Below the pieces are notes generated by a model. It searched no databases and had not been told where the DNA came from. It worked only from the letters and a program-made list of their open reading frames with translations. A stretch of 64,000 bases of DNA, from positions 124,001 through 188,000 of the forward strand of contig CU207211.1 in assembly GCA_000026125.1 (NCBI GenBank). The letters run 5' to 3'. Below are positions 25,993 to 36,130 of this stretch, one piece after another. Within the stretch, counting starts at the first letter, position 1. Every line of letters starts with the position of its first letter. The position numbers were made by a program, and so were the translations under genes. This DNA is from Herminiimonas arsenicoxydans (GTDB lineage Bacteria; Pseudomonadota; Gammaproteobacteria; Burkholderiales; Burkholderiaceae_D).

Positions 25993-27012
25993 ATGTCCGC
26001 TTACGAATTCTGGCCGCATTCCGGTTTTGCCCTGACGCAGCGCGACGATGATGCTCGCCTGCTGTTGAGCGACGCTTTGCTCAGCGCCTGGTGGCACAGG
26101 CCGGAAGTCGCGCCGGTCGCAGAATCCTGCGGCCATGAACGCGCCCTGCATGCGGCCTTGCTGGCCGCGCCGCGCCGTGCGGTCACGGCAACCGAGCTTG
26201 CTGCGTTGCAGGACGAGGATGCGCGCGACAATTATCGCGTGTTGCTGGCGTGGCGCGATCGCCTGCTGGCCGCGCCTACGCTGGAAGCAGCCTATCTCGA
26301 TATATTCCGCGCCGGTACGGTGACGGCGCCGCCGGTTTTCATCGACCAGCTGGCGCAGATGATCGTGCACGGCATGCTGGCAGACAGCGAAGAAGCCTTG
26401 CAGGTGCGCGCGGCCGAATTATTCTTTCGCCCGCAAAAAGTGGCGCTTGAAGACGGCGCCGTCATGCTGGCGGATGCGGCGACGGTGGACCTGCATGCCA
26501 GCGGAGGCAATTACGGCGATATCGGCAGACTGCTGATCGAAGCCAAGACCAAGCCGCGTCGTGTAGAACTCGATGTGATCGATCAGGAAAATGCCGTTAC
26601 CTATTGGGCGCGCAATGAACGGCACGATACCGTCATCAGCTTCGCTTATGGTCGCGCGGCATTGACGGCCTTCTGCCGCGTGATTGAAAAATGGATAGAC
26701 CATTTCTACGGTGTTGCCGTAGTGGTCAGGCCATTGCGCTCTATCGAAGCCAAACACTGGGCCTGGCATATCGGACTCGATGCAGAAGCGACCGGCATCC
26801 TGAATGATTTGTACGCAGGCGCGGAACTGGGCGAAGAACGCAATCGCCGCATCCTGTCGCTGTTCCAGCTGGATTTTGTGGATCCTGCCGTGGCGCGTGC
26901 CGATGTGGCCGGTCATCCGGTATATCTTGCCTGTGCGATGAATGCGGATGAAGTTTTGCGCATCAAGCCGCAAAATCTATTATTGAATCTGCCGCTGGCA
27001 TCGATTTCCTGA
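25993..27012 (+). CDS. DUF6352 family protein
   Basis: The 339-residue soluble protein looks like the DUF6352 family of beta-proteobacteria, of unknown role. It starts SAYEFWPHSGFALTQRDDDARLL and has no signal peptide or membrane helix. Nothing in it suggests an enzyme motif to me. It begins 14 bases after the truncated rlmI-like frame and is followed 18 bases later by the molybdate/sulfate transporter gene, so the three are probably one transcript. Confidence 0.7.
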   Translation: MSAYEFWPHSGFALTQRDDDARLLLSDALLSAWWHRPEVAPVAESCGHERALHAALLAAPRRAVTATELAALQDEDARDNYRVLLAWRDRLLAAPTLEAAYLDIFRAGTVTAPPVFIDQLAQMIVHGMLADSEEALQVRAAELFFRPQKVALEDGAVMLADAATVDLHASGGNYGDIGRLLIEAKTKPRRVELDVIDQENAVTYWARNERHDTVISFAYGRAALTAFCRVIEKWIDHFYGVAVVVRPLRSIEAKHWAWHIGLDAEATGILNDLYAGAELGEERNRRILSLFQLDFVDPAVARADVAGHPVYLACAMNADEVLRIKPQNLLLNLPLASIS

Positions 27013-27030
27013 TTCGTTTTCCGGGAAGAT

Positions 27031-28203
27031 ATGAGCGAACCAGGCCTACCCATCTCCACAATAGCAACGCCGCTGCGCAATCGCTACGATCGCATGGAAT
27101 GGGCGGGTGCTTTCGGTGATCTGGGCACCTTGATTCCATTCGTCGCCGCTTATATCGGTGTATTGAAAATGGATCCCTTCGGTGTGCTGTTCGCCTTCGG
27201 TGTGTGCATGCTGGTGTGCGGGCTGTATTACAAGACACCGTTCCCGGTACAGCCGATGAAGGCGATAGGCGCGGTCGCCGCATTGCAGGCAGTGCAGACC
27301 GCAGTCGTCACGCCTGCCGCAGTTTACAGCGCGGCCCTGGTGACCGGTGCCGTATGGTTATTGCTCGGCCTTACCGGGCTGGTGTCTCGCGTGGCACGAC
27401 TGGTGCCGCCGACTGTCGTCATCGGAATCGTATTCGGACTCGGCTTCGGTTTCATGCTGCAAGGCGTGACGATGATGCAAAGCGATTGGTTGATCGCACT
27501 GATAGGCGGCAGCGCAACCCTGCTCCTGATGGGTAATAAAAAATTTCCGGCAATGTTTGTGCTGCTGGCATTTGGCATCACAGTTGGCATCGTACAAAAC
27601 CCCGCCTTGCTGACTGCATTGAAGCAAAGCGGCGCAGCCTTCCATACGCCGACATTTGCGTTGACGGACATCTCATGGAGTCAGTTTTTTGTCGGCGCCG
27701 TCTTGCTGGCCTTGCCGCAAATTCCACTGACGCTGGGCAATGCAGTGATCGCGATCAAGGAAGAAAATAATCGCCTGTTTCCGCATAGACCCGTGACGGA
27801 AGGCGGCGTATCGATTTCTACCGGCATCATGAATCTGTTCAGCGCATCGGTCTGTGGCGTGCCCATGTGTCATGGCGCGGGCGGCATGGCCGGGCATATT
27901 GCCTTCGGTGCCAGAACCGGCGGCGCGGTGGTCATACTCGGCTGCCTGTTGCTGGTGCTGGCATTTTTCTTCAGCGATTCGGTCGAGGTATTGTTCCAGC
28001 TTTTCCCGACGGCGGTGCTGGGCGTGATTTTATTTTTGACTGGTGCGCAGTTGGCGCTGGGCAGCAGCGCTTTCCCTGCTGAGCGCAGCGGCCGTGTGGT
28101 GGTGTTGCTGACTGCCGCTTTTTGTATGTGGAATGTCGGTGTCGGTTTTGTCGTTGGCATTGCCTTGCATCATTTGCAGCAACGTGGACGCATGCAGATG
28201 TAA
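27031..28203 (+). CDS. MOT1-like molybdate/sulfate transporter
   Basis: The 390-residue membrane protein has 10 or more helices and the two signatures of the MOT1 branch of the SulP superfamily: GAFGDLGTLIPFVAAYIG near residue 27 and PFPVQPMKAIGAVAA near residue 70. It has no STAS domain. In plants MOT1 carries molybdate; bacterial members are annotated as molybdate or sulfate transporters. No molybdenum cofactor genes are nearby, so the substrate is open. Confidence 0.85.
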   Translation: MSEPGLPISTIATPLRNRYDRMEWAGAFGDLGTLIPFVAAYIGVLKMDPFGVLFAFGVCMLVCGLYYKTPFPVQPMKAIGAVAALQAVQTAVVTPAAVYSAALVTGAVWLLLGLTGLVSRVARLVPPTVVIGIVFGLGFGFMLQGVTMMQSDWLIALIGGSATLLLMGNKKFPAMFVLLAFGITVGIVQNPALLTALKQSGAAFHTPTFALTDISWSQFFVGAVLLALPQIPLTLGNAVIAIKEENNRLFPHRPVTEGGVSISTGIMNLFSASVCGVPMCHGAGGMAGHIAFGARTGGAVVILGCLLLVLAFFFSDSVEVLFQLFPTAVLGVILFLTGAQLALGSSAFPAERSGRVVVLLTAAFCMWNVGVGFVVGIALHHLQQRGRMQM

Positions 28204-28212
28204 GTGCGCTGC

Positions 28213-29367
28213 TTATTCCAGCCAGCGCGCACGACTGGCAGATAGCGCAATCGCAATCGCCATCACGCCGATCAATCCAAGTGCAACCTGCATGCCCCAT
28301 CCCTGTGCCAGGAAGCCGATGACGGGCGGCCCGATCAAACCGCCGCTGTAACTGAAGGTCGCCACCGCCGCCAATGCCGTTGCACCATGACGACCGGCAG
28401 AACTGAAGACGAAGGGAAAGACGGAAGCGAAGCCGGCGCCTGCCAATGCGAAACCGAATATCGTCAGCGGTATATTGAAAGCGGCGACCGCAATAAAAAT
28501 CCCGCATGCAGCCAGCGATGCACCAACTGCAACGACGCGCCGCGCACCGTAACCATCCTTCAGGCGATCGCATACCAGTCGCGCCAACAACATCAAGGCC
28601 GCGAAGCCGGCATAAGCCAGCGGCGCAACGCCATCGTGTGCGCCCATCCTGTCCTTCATGAAAACGCCGCTCCAGTCGGCAATCGAACCTTCTGCCACTG
28701 CGCCGCAAAAACCGATGATGCCAAGCGCAACCAAGGGGCCGTGTGCAATCGCGAAGTATTGCTTGCTCGTTGGTTTCTCAATCTGCTCAGGCGGCAAGGC
28801 TTGATAGGCGATATACAAAGGCGGCAACAAGACGAGAGCGGTGATGCTGAAATGCACAACGGGCGTCATTCCGAAGCCCGCCATCGCGCTGCCGAATAAA
28901 GCGCCGCTTACCGCACCTGCACTGAACCATGCATGCAAGAGAGACATGGTGGAGCGTCCGGCGAGTTTTTCATGCGCGGTACCTATCGCGTTGATGGCAA
29001 CGTCGAAGCAGCCGGAAGCGGCGCCCAGGACAATCGCGGCGATGACCAGCCACAGCATGTTGGGTGCCAGCGCCAGCGCGGGCAATACAACGATCAAGCC
29101 CAGGCCGGCATACCAGGCGGCACGCCGTCCGCCAAATCTTCCGACCAGCCATGCGGCCAATGGAAATGACGCGACCGCGCCAAAGCCGCCACCCAGCAAG
29201 ACCATGCCCAGTTGCGCCGGACTCAATTGCAATACATCGCGAATTGCCGGAATACGCGCCGCCCATGATGCATAGATCACACCCAGCAGAATGAAGAGAA
29301 AAGGCGTGGCTGCCGACTGTAAACGGGGAAAGCGCGATGACGCGGACAACAGGATTTGGATGGACAT
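28213..29367 (-). CDS. MFS transporter
   Basis: The 384-residue protein has 12 hydrophobic helices and the MFS layout, with WLVGRFGGRRAAWYAG between helices 2 and 3. The start at 29367 removes a non-hydrophobic stretch of 39 residues that the longer frame (to 29484) would add. It resembles the YbjJ-like subgroup of sugar or drug transporters, but no substrate can be read. It meets the MOT1 gene tail to tail. Confidence 0.8.
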   Translation of the reverse strand: MSIQILLSASSRFPRLQSAATPFLFILLGVIYASWAARIPAIRDVLQLSPAQLGMVLLGGGFGAVASFPLAAWLVGRFGGRRAAWYAGLGLIVVLPALALAPNMLWLVIAAIVLGAASGCFDVAINAIGTAHEKLAGRSTMSLLHAWFSAGAVSGALFGSAMAGFGMTPVVHFSITALVLLPPLYIAYQALPPEQIEKPTSKQYFAIAHGPLVALGIIGFCGAVAEGSIADWSGVFMKDRMGAHDGVAPLAYAGFAALMLLARLVCDRLKDGYGARRVVAVGASLAACGIFIAVAAFNIPLTIFGFALAGAGFASVFPFVFSSAGRHGATALAAVATFSYSGGLIGPPVIGFLAQGWGMQVALGLIGVMAIAIALSASRARWLE

Positions 29368-29449
29368 GAGGTAGTCGTGCGGGTGCGGCGAACTGGCGCA
29401 ATGCTGAATTGTATGGTGTTCAACCGAATTGCGTACGGCGACATGAGAA

Positions 29450-29482
29450 AAAGACCGGTGTGCAGTCGCGTCCCTGTCTTTC
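29450..29482 (-). terminator. Possible terminator after phoX
   Basis: On the minus strand GAAAGAC and GTCTTTTTC can pair around a 20-base loop, followed by CTC. The stem is short and the loop large, so support is modest. Confidence 0.3.
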
Positions 29483-29511
29483 ATTTGCGTATCGGTGCGG
29501 GATGGCTGGTC

Positions 29512-31473
29512 TTATATTTTGGATAATTTCGGTTGCGCAGGATCAGCTGTCAGATAACCAACGGCTGCGCTGAATCTATTGTTGTAATTTGCCTTGATCA
29601 ATGGATCCAGCGTGGCCTTGACCTTGCTGTGCAATTTTCCGCTCCAGTCGCCTGCATGCTGGAAGTTGCTCATGATGTAAGTCCAGCCATTGATTTCATC
29701 GACGGCATGCAAGCCGCTTGCTTCGGCGCCGGATGGCATGGACATGATGCGTGCCAGTTTTTTTGTATCGACGTTGTAGGCCCACAGAAAATTATTCACA
29801 TGCGTGCTGCTGTCTTCGCCGATGAAGAGGGTGCGCATTTTTTCCGAAAACTTCAGATTGTCCGGGTTGGCAATCTTGTCGGGATTGGCGAGATTGCCCA
29901 AGGCATCGGCGGCTATGTCTTCACCGATCAGCAAGGCGCGGGTTTGCACCGGCACCCACTCGCTGGCAATTGCTGCGCCGCTGGTATCACGTTGCCCGCC
30001 TGTCAGCTTGTGCGCGAAGATGCCGCCGGCAACGATGGCTTTGTCTACAGTGATGCCGCTGGCCGGATTCCATGCCGGATTGTTTTTTACCATTGAGCCC
30101 TGGATATTCTGCAACGCAGAGTAGGCGATCTTGTCCTTGATATTGACTGTCGTACCTTCCATCTTGCTAAAGCCCATGCTGGCGCCGACCAGATTTGCGT
30201 AGCGATGCGTTTCCAGGAAGGCCGCGGCGCGTTCCATGCCCGGTTTGAGCTTGACCCAGTTCGCGATGCCATCCATATAAAGCTTGGTGTAGCTGACGTC
30301 AGCCGGATCGGTTTTGACGCTGCGCATAATGTCGGATGGTTTTAATGTATCTGCCAGCCTTTCGATTTCTGCGCTGCTGGCGTGGCCGAGTTTGATCCAG
30401 TGCAGCGCCGCGCCGGGTGCGGCTGGATCGATCGAAAAACCGGCACCGACCTTGGCGACATACAGCGTACCGGCAGACAAATCTTTTTCCTTGTCGGCGA
30501 TGAACATGAAGAAGCCGCCGTTGGTGTAATCGTCGCCCATCAAGACGGTGCGATGGTCAGGCATGACTTGTATCAATTCGTGCGAAATGCGTCCCAGGCA
30601 GTAATGCTTCTTGATGCTGCCGCTGCCATCCGGATGGACGGTGACTTCCGGCAGGTGGCCGTAGTGATACGGGTTTGCCTTGTTCTCGTCGCCAAACAGA
30701 TTCTTGCTGAATTTTTTGAAAAAAGGATTTTCGCTGATGAATTGCGCATCTGGTTCGTATTCTTCGCTGGACAGATGCGTGTTCCACGGCGACAGGCTGG
30801 CACCGCAGGTAATCCACAAGCCATGCACGCTAGCCGTATCGACATTGTGATACTTGACCAGGCTGAGCTTGCCGTTGTCTTGATCCTGATCCAGTGTCAG
30901 TACCGCAATCGGTGACGGCAAGGTGCCGTAAGCGTTGTTCCTGCCGCTTGCTGCGCCGAGTTGATCGCGGGAGGTGTATTCGAATTGCACGACAGCGAAG
31001 ACGGCCTTGCCCTTGATGTTGTCTACAGTTGGATTCGGTAGTGACAGCAGAGACGTGCCATCCGGCGCATCGGAGAAAATTTGCCTTTCCTTGCCGGCAA
31101 TGGAGCGATCGATGATGGCTTTGTTATTGATGTCGAAATAAGCACCGCTCAATATTTTTCCGCCCTTGCCATCAGGCACTTGTTCGCCGGTGATGAAGAA
31201 GGGTTGATACGCAAGTTGGTAGCTTCTTGTTGATTGATCGCCGTAATGCACATTGAGCGTAGAGCCGACCGTCGTAGTCGCCATCGCTGCTGCATCGGCC
31301 AGCATTGGTGCCGGCATGGAGGTAAATGTCGTCGCGACATATTCCGCAGCCGTAGATTTGTTGGGCGTACGGCAGGCAGCGAGCAATGCAGATGATGCGC
31401 CCAGCGGCAACAGTGGTGCGCTGGCGAGAAATTTGAGTGCATGGCGACGAGCAAGATGCGGTAGATCGGACAT
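29512..31473 (-). CDS. phoX: PhoX-family alkaline phosphatase, Tat-exported lipoprotein
   Basis: The 653-residue protein begins with a Tat signal, LARRHALKFLASAP, with the twin arginines at 9-10, and then LLAACR, a lipobox with C34. It should therefore be folded before export and anchored by lipid. The rest fits the PhoX/DUF839 family of calcium- and iron-dependent phosphatases, with motifs such as HGLWITCGASLSPWNTHLSSEE and MGDDYTNGGFFMF. A Pho-box promoter at 31563-31596 supports induction by phosphate starvation. Confidence 0.85.
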   Translation of the reverse strand: MSDLPHLARRHALKFLASAPLLPLGASSALLAACRTPNKSTAAEYVATTFTSMPAPMLADAAAMATTTVGSTLNVHYGDQSTRSYQLAYQPFFITGEQVPDGKGGKILSGAYFDINNKAIIDRSIAGKERQIFSDAPDGTSLLSLPNPTVDNIKGKAVFAVVQFEYTSRDQLGAASGRNNAYGTLPSPIAVLTLDQDQDNGKLSLVKYHNVDTASVHGLWITCGASLSPWNTHLSSEEYEPDAQFISENPFFKKFSKNLFGDENKANPYHYGHLPEVTVHPDGSGSIKKHYCLGRISHELIQVMPDHRTVLMGDDYTNGGFFMFIADKEKDLSAGTLYVAKVGAGFSIDPAAPGAALHWIKLGHASSAEIERLADTLKPSDIMRSVKTDPADVSYTKLYMDGIANWVKLKPGMERAAAFLETHRYANLVGASMGFSKMEGTTVNIKDKIAYSALQNIQGSMVKNNPAWNPASGITVDKAIVAGGIFAHKLTGGQRDTSGAAIASEWVPVQTRALLIGEDIAADALGNLANPDKIANPDNLKFSEKMRTLFIGEDSSTHVNNFLWAYNVDTKKLARIMSMPSGAEASGLHAVDEINGWTYIMSNFQHAGDWSGKLHSKVKATLDPLIKANYNNRFSAAVGYLTADPAQPKLSKI

Positions 31474-31562
31474 GTTTATTTCCAGAGTCGATTGAGTTGT
31501 GATGCGCCGGTGGCCGCAATACTAACTATGAAAATTTTCGTGCGATCCCCGCCCTGTTTCTG

Positions 31563-31596
31563 ATTATAGAAATGCTTTATGACCGCTTTGTGAAAA
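31563..31596 (-). promoter_or_regulatory. Pho-box promoter of phoX
   Basis: On the minus strand two adjacent 11-mers, TTTTCACAAAG (31586-31596) and CGGTCATAAAG (31575-31585), resemble the PhoB unit CTGTCATAAAG at 8 and 10 of 11 positions. Six bases follow, then TATAAT (31563-31568), the same spacing as in E. coli phoA. The transcript would start near 31556, leaving a leader of about 83 bases. Confidence 0.65.
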
Positions 31597-31605
31597 AGCG
31601 GTCAT
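31579..31605 (-). terminator. Perfect 11-bp hairpin after xth, overlapping the Pho box
   Basis: ATGACCGCTTT (31579-31589) and AAAGCGGTCAT (31595-31605) are perfect inverted repeats with a 5-base loop. The hairpin lies 20 bases after the xth stop but has no long T run on the minus strand. It overlaps both Pho-box units. Confidence 0.5.
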
Positions 31606-31624
31606 TGCTTCTGTAAGGAGGTTG

Positions 31625-32404
31625 TTACGCGGCTGTGTAAGTAATGGTCAGCGGCGCATGATCGCTGAAGCGTTCGACCTTGTAGATCTCCGCAGCGTGC
31701 GCCCGTGCAGCGAGTGACGGCGTTGCCACCTGGTAATCGATGCGCCAGCCTACATTCTTTGCATAGGCCTGACCGCGGTTGCTCCACCATGTATAGCACT
31801 CTTCCGTCGTGCCTGGATGCAGGCGACGATACACGTCAACCAGGCCCACTTCATCGAATACACGTGTCAGCCATTCGCGCTCTTCCGGCAGGAAGCCGGA
31901 ATTCTTGCGATTGCCTTTGTAGTTTTTCAGATCGATTTCATTGTGCGCAATATTCCAGTCGCCGCAGATAACGAACTCGCGTCCCTGCGACTTCAGTTCC
32001 AGCAAATGCGGCAGGAATACATCCATGAAGCGGAACTTGGCCTGCTGCCGTTCTTCGCCTGAGGAGCCGGATGGGCAATACACTGAAATTACGCTCAGAT
32101 TGCCGAAATCGCATTGCACATAGCGTCCCTCCGCATCGAATTCCGGGCAGTTAAAGCCGATCTGTACATTGTCCGGTTTGGTCTTGCAATACACGCCTGC
32201 GCCGGAATAGCCTTTTTTCTCGGCGTAATGGAAGTAGCCAAAATAACCTTCTGGGGTCAGAAAGTCCGGCGTCATATCCGCTTCCTGCGCCTTCAATTCC
32301 TGCACGCAGATGTAATCGGCAGAATGCCTGGCCATCCATTGGAAGAAACCTTTTTTAGCGGCGGAGCGTATGCCATTCAGATTGGCGGAAACAATTTTCA
32401 ACAT
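31625..32404 (-). CDS. xth: Exodeoxyribonuclease III
   Basis: The 259-residue enzyme of the Exo III/AP endonuclease family removes 3' blocks and cuts at abasic sites. Conserved stretches: KIVSANLNGIRSA, VQELKAQE (metal-binding Glu), GDWNIAH (Asn/Asp) and the C-terminal RFSDHAPL (catalytic His). The ATG at 32404 gives the standard start; the open frame continues upstream to 32497 without family resemblance. It diverges from pyrE. Confidence 0.93.
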   Translation of the reverse strand: MLKIVSANLNGIRSAAKKGFFQWMARHSADYICVQELKAQEADMTPDFLTPEGYFGYFHYAEKKGYSGAGVYCKTKPDNVQIGFNCPEFDAEGRYVQCDFGNLSVISVYCPSGSSGEERQQAKFRFMDVFLPHLLELKSQGREFVICGDWNIAHNEIDLKNYKGNRKNSGFLPEEREWLTRVFDEVGLVDVYRRLHPGTTEECYTWWSNRGQAYAKNVGWRIDYQVATPSLAARAHAAEIYKVERFSDHAPLTITYTAA

Positions 32405-32591
32405 GGTGTCGTTCAAAAAAATGAGGCGCTCAGGATAACCGATTCGCGGCGCCCGGTCTTCAGCATGCCGCCGTTGCGGCGGGCATGCCATTTGCATTTA
32501 AAGGTATGTGCATCCGATAACGATTTAAAATGTGGCCTTGGTCGCGCAAATAGCGACAATTTTCGTCACTTTTACCCGTTATGGAGTTGTT

Positions 32592-33257
32592 TTGAACAAT
32601 TTACGGCAAGAATTCATCAAGTTTTCGGTTGATACCGGCGTATTGCGCTTCGGCGAATTTGTGACCAAGGCCGGTCGCACCTCGCCTTATTTTTTCAACG
32701 CCGGCTTGTTCAACCAGGGCGGTACGCTGGCGCGTCTGGCAGATTTTTATGCGCAGACGCTGATCGATTCGGGCGTCGAATTCGATATGCTGTTCGGTCC
32801 GGCCTACAAAGGCATCACGCTGGCTTCGGCGACGGCGGTGGCGCTGGCGAACAAGGGGCGCGATGTGCCGTTTGCGTTCAATCGCAAGGAAGCGAAGGAT
32901 CACGGCGAAGGCGGCACGATGGTGGGCGCCAAGTTGCAGGGCCGCGTAGTGATCATCGACGACGTGATTTCCGCCGGCACTTCGGTGCGCGAATCGGTAG
33001 ACATGATACGTGCCGCAGGTGCGACGCCATGTGCAGTATTGATCGCACTGGATCGGATGGAACGTTCGGGCGCGGATGATGCATTGTCTGCGTATTCAGC
33101 GGTACAGGAAGTGAGTAACACCTACGGTATGCCGGTGATATCGATAGGCAATCTGTCGGACTTGTTTGAATACCTGTCGAATGCGGGAGCCGACTCCGAA
33201 CAGGCACAGTACAGGGATGCCGTATCCGCCTATCGCAAAAGGTATGGCGTTACCTGA
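32592..33257 (+). CDS. pyrE: Orotate phosphoribosyltransferase
   Basis: The 221-residue enzyme converts orotate and PRPP to OMP in pyrimidine synthesis. The PRPP-binding motif reads [14 protein letters not shown], and the N-terminal [20 protein letters not shown] fits beta-proteobacterial PyrE. The start is a TTG at 32592, with GGAG five bases upstream; no in-frame ATG lies at the right place. A rare start codon may lower expression. Confidence 0.9.
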   Translation: MNNLRQEFIKFSVDTGVLRFGEFVTKAGRTSPYFFNAGLFNQGGTLARLADFYAQTLIDSGVEFDMLFGPAYKGITLASATAVALANKGRDVPFAFNRKEAKDHGEGGTMVGAKLQGRVVIIDDVISAGTSVRESVDMIRAAGATPCAVLIALDRMERSGADDALSAYSAVQEVSNTYGMPVISIGNLSDLFEYLSNAGADSEQAQYRDAVSAYRKRYGVT

Positions 33258-33285
33258 CAGCAGTTTTTTATTTTTGGGGAGTGAA

Positions 33286-33903
33286 ATGAAAGGTGCGGCC
33301 AAGACACTGTTTTTTCTCTCGATACTCATCGCGTCGGCTGCACATGCAAAGATTTTCATGTGCAAGGACGCCTCTGGCCGTACGCTCACCTCCGACCGCC
33401 CCATCCCCGAATGTGCCGATCGCGCCGTGCGTGAATACGGCAATAACGGCGTCTTAAAAAGAGACATCGCCGCTCCGCTCACCGCAGAGCAAAGGCGTCA
33501 AAAGCAGGTGCAGGAAGACAGGAAGAAGGCGGAACTTGCTGCTGCCGAAGAACAGAAGAAATCCGACCGCGCACTTTCCGCCCGCTATCGCAGCGAAGAA
33601 GATATCGCCACTGCGCGCAAGCGCGATAGCGACATCGTGAGCGAACACATCGCGCAACAGAAAAAATCCCTGGCCATCGCCGACAAGGACTGGAAAGACG
33701 CGCACGCTGCAGTCGAAGCACAAAAGAAAAAAGGGGCCGTGCCAGCGGGTTTGCAATACAAGCACGATCGATCGGAGAAAAGCGTGCGCGAATTGAAAAT
33801 CAGGCTGAGCGAAAGCGAGCTTGAGCTGGCGCAAGTGCATGCGAAATACGATCTGATCATGCAGCGTTTTCGCGAGATAACCAAAACCGCTTCAGCGCGC
33901 TAA
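33286..33903 (+). CDS. DUF4124-like exported protein with coiled coil
   Basis: The 205-residue protein has a signal peptide (KTLFFLSILIASAAHA) and then a short DUF4124-type domain, KIFMCKDASGRTLTSDRPIPEC, with two cysteines. From about residue 65 it is a highly charged Lys/Glu/Ala helix, probably a coiled coil. GGGGAG precedes the ATG. It follows pyrE by 28 bases on the same strand. The role is unknown. Confidence 0.75.
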   Translation: MKGAAKTLFFLSILIASAAHAKIFMCKDASGRTLTSDRPIPECADRAVREYGNNGVLKRDIAAPLTAEQRRQKQVQEDRKKAELAAAEEQKKSDRALSARYRSEEDIATARKRDSDIVSEHIAQQKKSLAIADKDWKDAHAAVEAQKKKGAVPAGLQYKHDRSEKSVRELKIRLSESELELAQVHAKYDLIMQRFREITKTASAR

Positions 33904-33930
33904 TCCTCGCTGGCAATCAATGTCAGCGCA

Positions 33931-34341
33931 TTAATCGGTCGTGCGCGAAATAATCCTGGTGTAAAAATTACCGAGTTCGACGCCCTCTTCACTATTGAAA
34001 AAAACTGTGGCACGACGGGCGATTTCATCCAGGGTTTCGGGAGTGTTCAGGTATTGCTCCCACTGACTCTTGTGCATGTGCGCCGCCATCTGCGATGCGC
34101 CGGCAGGAATGGTGTCCTTGAACAGAAGCTCAAGAAACGATGCTGCAACATCATGTGAAACCGGCTGCTTCATTTGCAGGGCATCGATGAAAAGCTGCAC
34201 CTGCCGGCCATGTTGCGTATGCAGGATATGTGAGGCTTCGCCGTTGGATAAGTGGGTGACGATATCGAGCGGATAACCCAAATCTTCAGGGCGGGCAGCG
34301 CCGGGATCGGTGGGGCCTGATAGGGTGTGCAGCATATTCAT
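33931..34341 (-). CDS. Hypothetical protein
   Basis: With ATG at 34341 (TGGAG six bases upstream) the product has 136 residues: a soluble, helix-rich protein with several histidines (THLSNGEASHILHTQHGR). I do not recognise a family. The frame is open to 34470, but the upstream part is Cys/His-rich and lacks a ribosome site. It meets the DUF4124 gene tail to tail, and the gatB terminator lies beyond its start. Confidence 0.5.
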   Translation of the reverse strand: MNMLHTLSGPTDPGAARPEDLGYPLDIVTHLSNGEASHILHTQHGRQVQLFIDALQMKQPVSHDVAASFLELLFKDTIPAGASQMAAHMHKSQWEQYLNTPETLDEIARRATVFFNSEEGVELGNFYTRIISRTTD

Positions 34342-34553
34342 TTGGCACTCCATGAACGAGAGGAAGTGCGAATTGGACAAGCGGCAGCAAAAATAGTTTG
34401 CAGGGAAATCGGCATGCACGGGCATGTTGCATATATGCAGCGATTCAGTGTGCGCGATGCCATGCGGCAAGCTGATGAGTGGCTTGCGCGGGCTATCTGC
34501 AGGCGATGGCCTCCGGGCAACAAAGACTATGATGTTTTGCTGCCGGCCTCAAT

Positions 34554-34588
34554 AAAAAACGCGCCCGTTTTACGGAGCGCGTTTTTTT
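34554..34588 (-). terminator. Bidirectional-looking terminator after gatB
   Basis: AAAAAACGCGC (34554-34564) pairs with GCGCGTTTTTT (34577-34587). The T run exists on both strands. It ends the gatCAB operon 15 bases after the gatB stop. Confidence 0.85.
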
Positions 34589-34602
34589 ATTTGCCAGCTT
34601 GA

Positions 34603-36063
34603 TCAAGCCGACAGTTTTTTCTTCAGCAATTCCGTCAGTTGCGCCGGATTGGCTTTGCCTTTGCTGGCCTTCATCGCCTGCCCCATCAGGGCATTGATGG
34701 CCTGCTCCTTGCCGGCACGGAATTCTTCCACTGATTTGGTATTGGCCGCCAATACGTCGTCGACGATTTTTTCCAGTGCGCCGCTGTCGGAAATCTGCTT
34801 CAAGCCTTTCGACTCGATCAATTCATCGGCGATGGTCGGGCTATCCGATTTGGCTTCCCACATCGCACCGAATACTTCCTTGGCGATCTTGTTGGAAATC
34901 GTGCCGTCGGCGATGCGGTGCAAGAGCACGGCCAGTTGTGCGGCGGATACCGGTGCTGCGTCGAGTTCTATGCCGTCGCGATTGACTGCCGAGGCGACAT
35001 CGCCCATCAGCAGGTTGGCGGCCGGCTTGGCTTGTTCGTGACCGGCGATGGAGCAGATCAGTTCGAAATAATTCGCCATGGCCTTCGATTGCGTCAGTAC
35101 CGCCGCATCGTAATCGGACAAGCCGTATTCCCGGGTAAAGCGTTCGCGCATGGCGCCCGGCAGTTCCGGCATCTCGGCTTGCACGCGCGTAATCCATTCT
35201 GCGCTGACGACCAGCGGCGGCAAATCCGGATCGGGGAAATAACGATAGTCGTGCGCATTTTCCTTGCTGCGCATTTCGCGGGTTTCTTTCTTGTCCGGAT
35301 CGTACAGGCGTGTGGCTTGCACCACGCGGCCGCCGTCTTCGATTAATTCAATCTGGCGGCGCACTTCGTAATTGATGGCGTCTTCCATGAAGCGGAACGA
35401 ATTCAGGTTCTTGATTTCACAACGTGTGCCGTATTCCTTTTGTCCGACCGGACGCACCGATACGTTGGCGTCGCAGCGGAAGGAACCTTCCTGCATGTTG
35501 CCGTCGCAGATGCCGATCCAGGTCACCAGCGTGTGCAAGGCCTTGGCGTAGGCCACCGCTTCAGCAGCGCTGCGCATATCCGGTTCGGTCACGATTTCGA
35601 GCAAGGGTGTACCGGCGCGATTCAGGTCGATGCCGGTCATGCCGTGGTAATCCTCATGCAGCGATTTGCCGGCGTCTTCTTCCAGATGCGCGCGCGTCAA
35701 TTGCACCGAGCGAATTTCAGTTTTGCCGTCGACTTCCATCGCGAACGATACGCGGCCGCCTTGCACGATCGGCAAATCCATCTGGCTGATCTGATAGCCC
35801 TTGGGCAGATCGGGATAAAAATAGTTTTTGCGTGCGAACACCGAGTACGGCGCGATCGTGGCGCCGATGGCCAGGCCGAACTGGATCGCGCGCTCAACTG
35901 CGCTGCGATTCATCACCGGCAAGGCGCCCGGCAATGCCAGATCGACCGGCGAGGTTTGCGTGTTCGGCGCCGCGCCGAACCGGGTCGGTGAGCCGCTGAA
36001 AATTTTTGTCTTGGTCGTCAACTGCGTATGCGTTTCCAGACCGATTACGACTTCCCACTGCAT
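34603..36063 (-). CDS. gatB: Asp/Glu-tRNA amidotransferase subunit B
   Basis: The 486-residue subunit binds misacylated tRNA and phosphorylates the side chain before amidation. The N-terminal [11 protein letters not shown] with the later [19 protein letters not shown] and the C-terminal YqeY-like tail domain (about 340-485) are typical. Its length is normal. It is the third gene of gatC-gatA-gatB. The operon implies that Gln-tRNA or Asn-tRNA is made by transamidation in this organism. Confidence 0.96.
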   Translation of the reverse strand: MQWEVVIGLETHTQLTTKTKIFSGSPTRFGAAPNTQTSPVDLALPGALPVMNRSAVERAIQFGLAIGATIAPYSVFARKNYFYPDLPKGYQISQMDLPIVQGGRVSFAMEVDGKTEIRSVQLTRAHLEEDAGKSLHEDYHGMTGIDLNRAGTPLLEIVTEPDMRSAAEAVAYAKALHTLVTWIGICDGNMQEGSFRCDANVSVRPVGQKEYGTRCEIKNLNSFRFMEDAINYEVRRQIELIEDGGRVVQATRLYDPDKKETREMRSKENAHDYRYFPDPDLPPLVVSAEWITRVQAEMPELPGAMRERFTREYGLSDYDAAVLTQSKAMANYFELICSIAGHEQAKPAANLLMGDVASAVNRDGIELDAAPVSAAQLAVLLHRIADGTISNKIAKEVFGAMWEAKSDSPTIADELIESKGLKQISDSGALEKIVDDVLAANTKSVEEFRAGKEQAINALMGQAMKASKGKANPAQLTELLKKKLSA

Positions 36064-36130
36064 GATGTTTCCTTATTCGCTTGTTAGCGTATGTGACTGC
36101 GTATTTTTGTTTTGCGGTGATCGCTGATCT

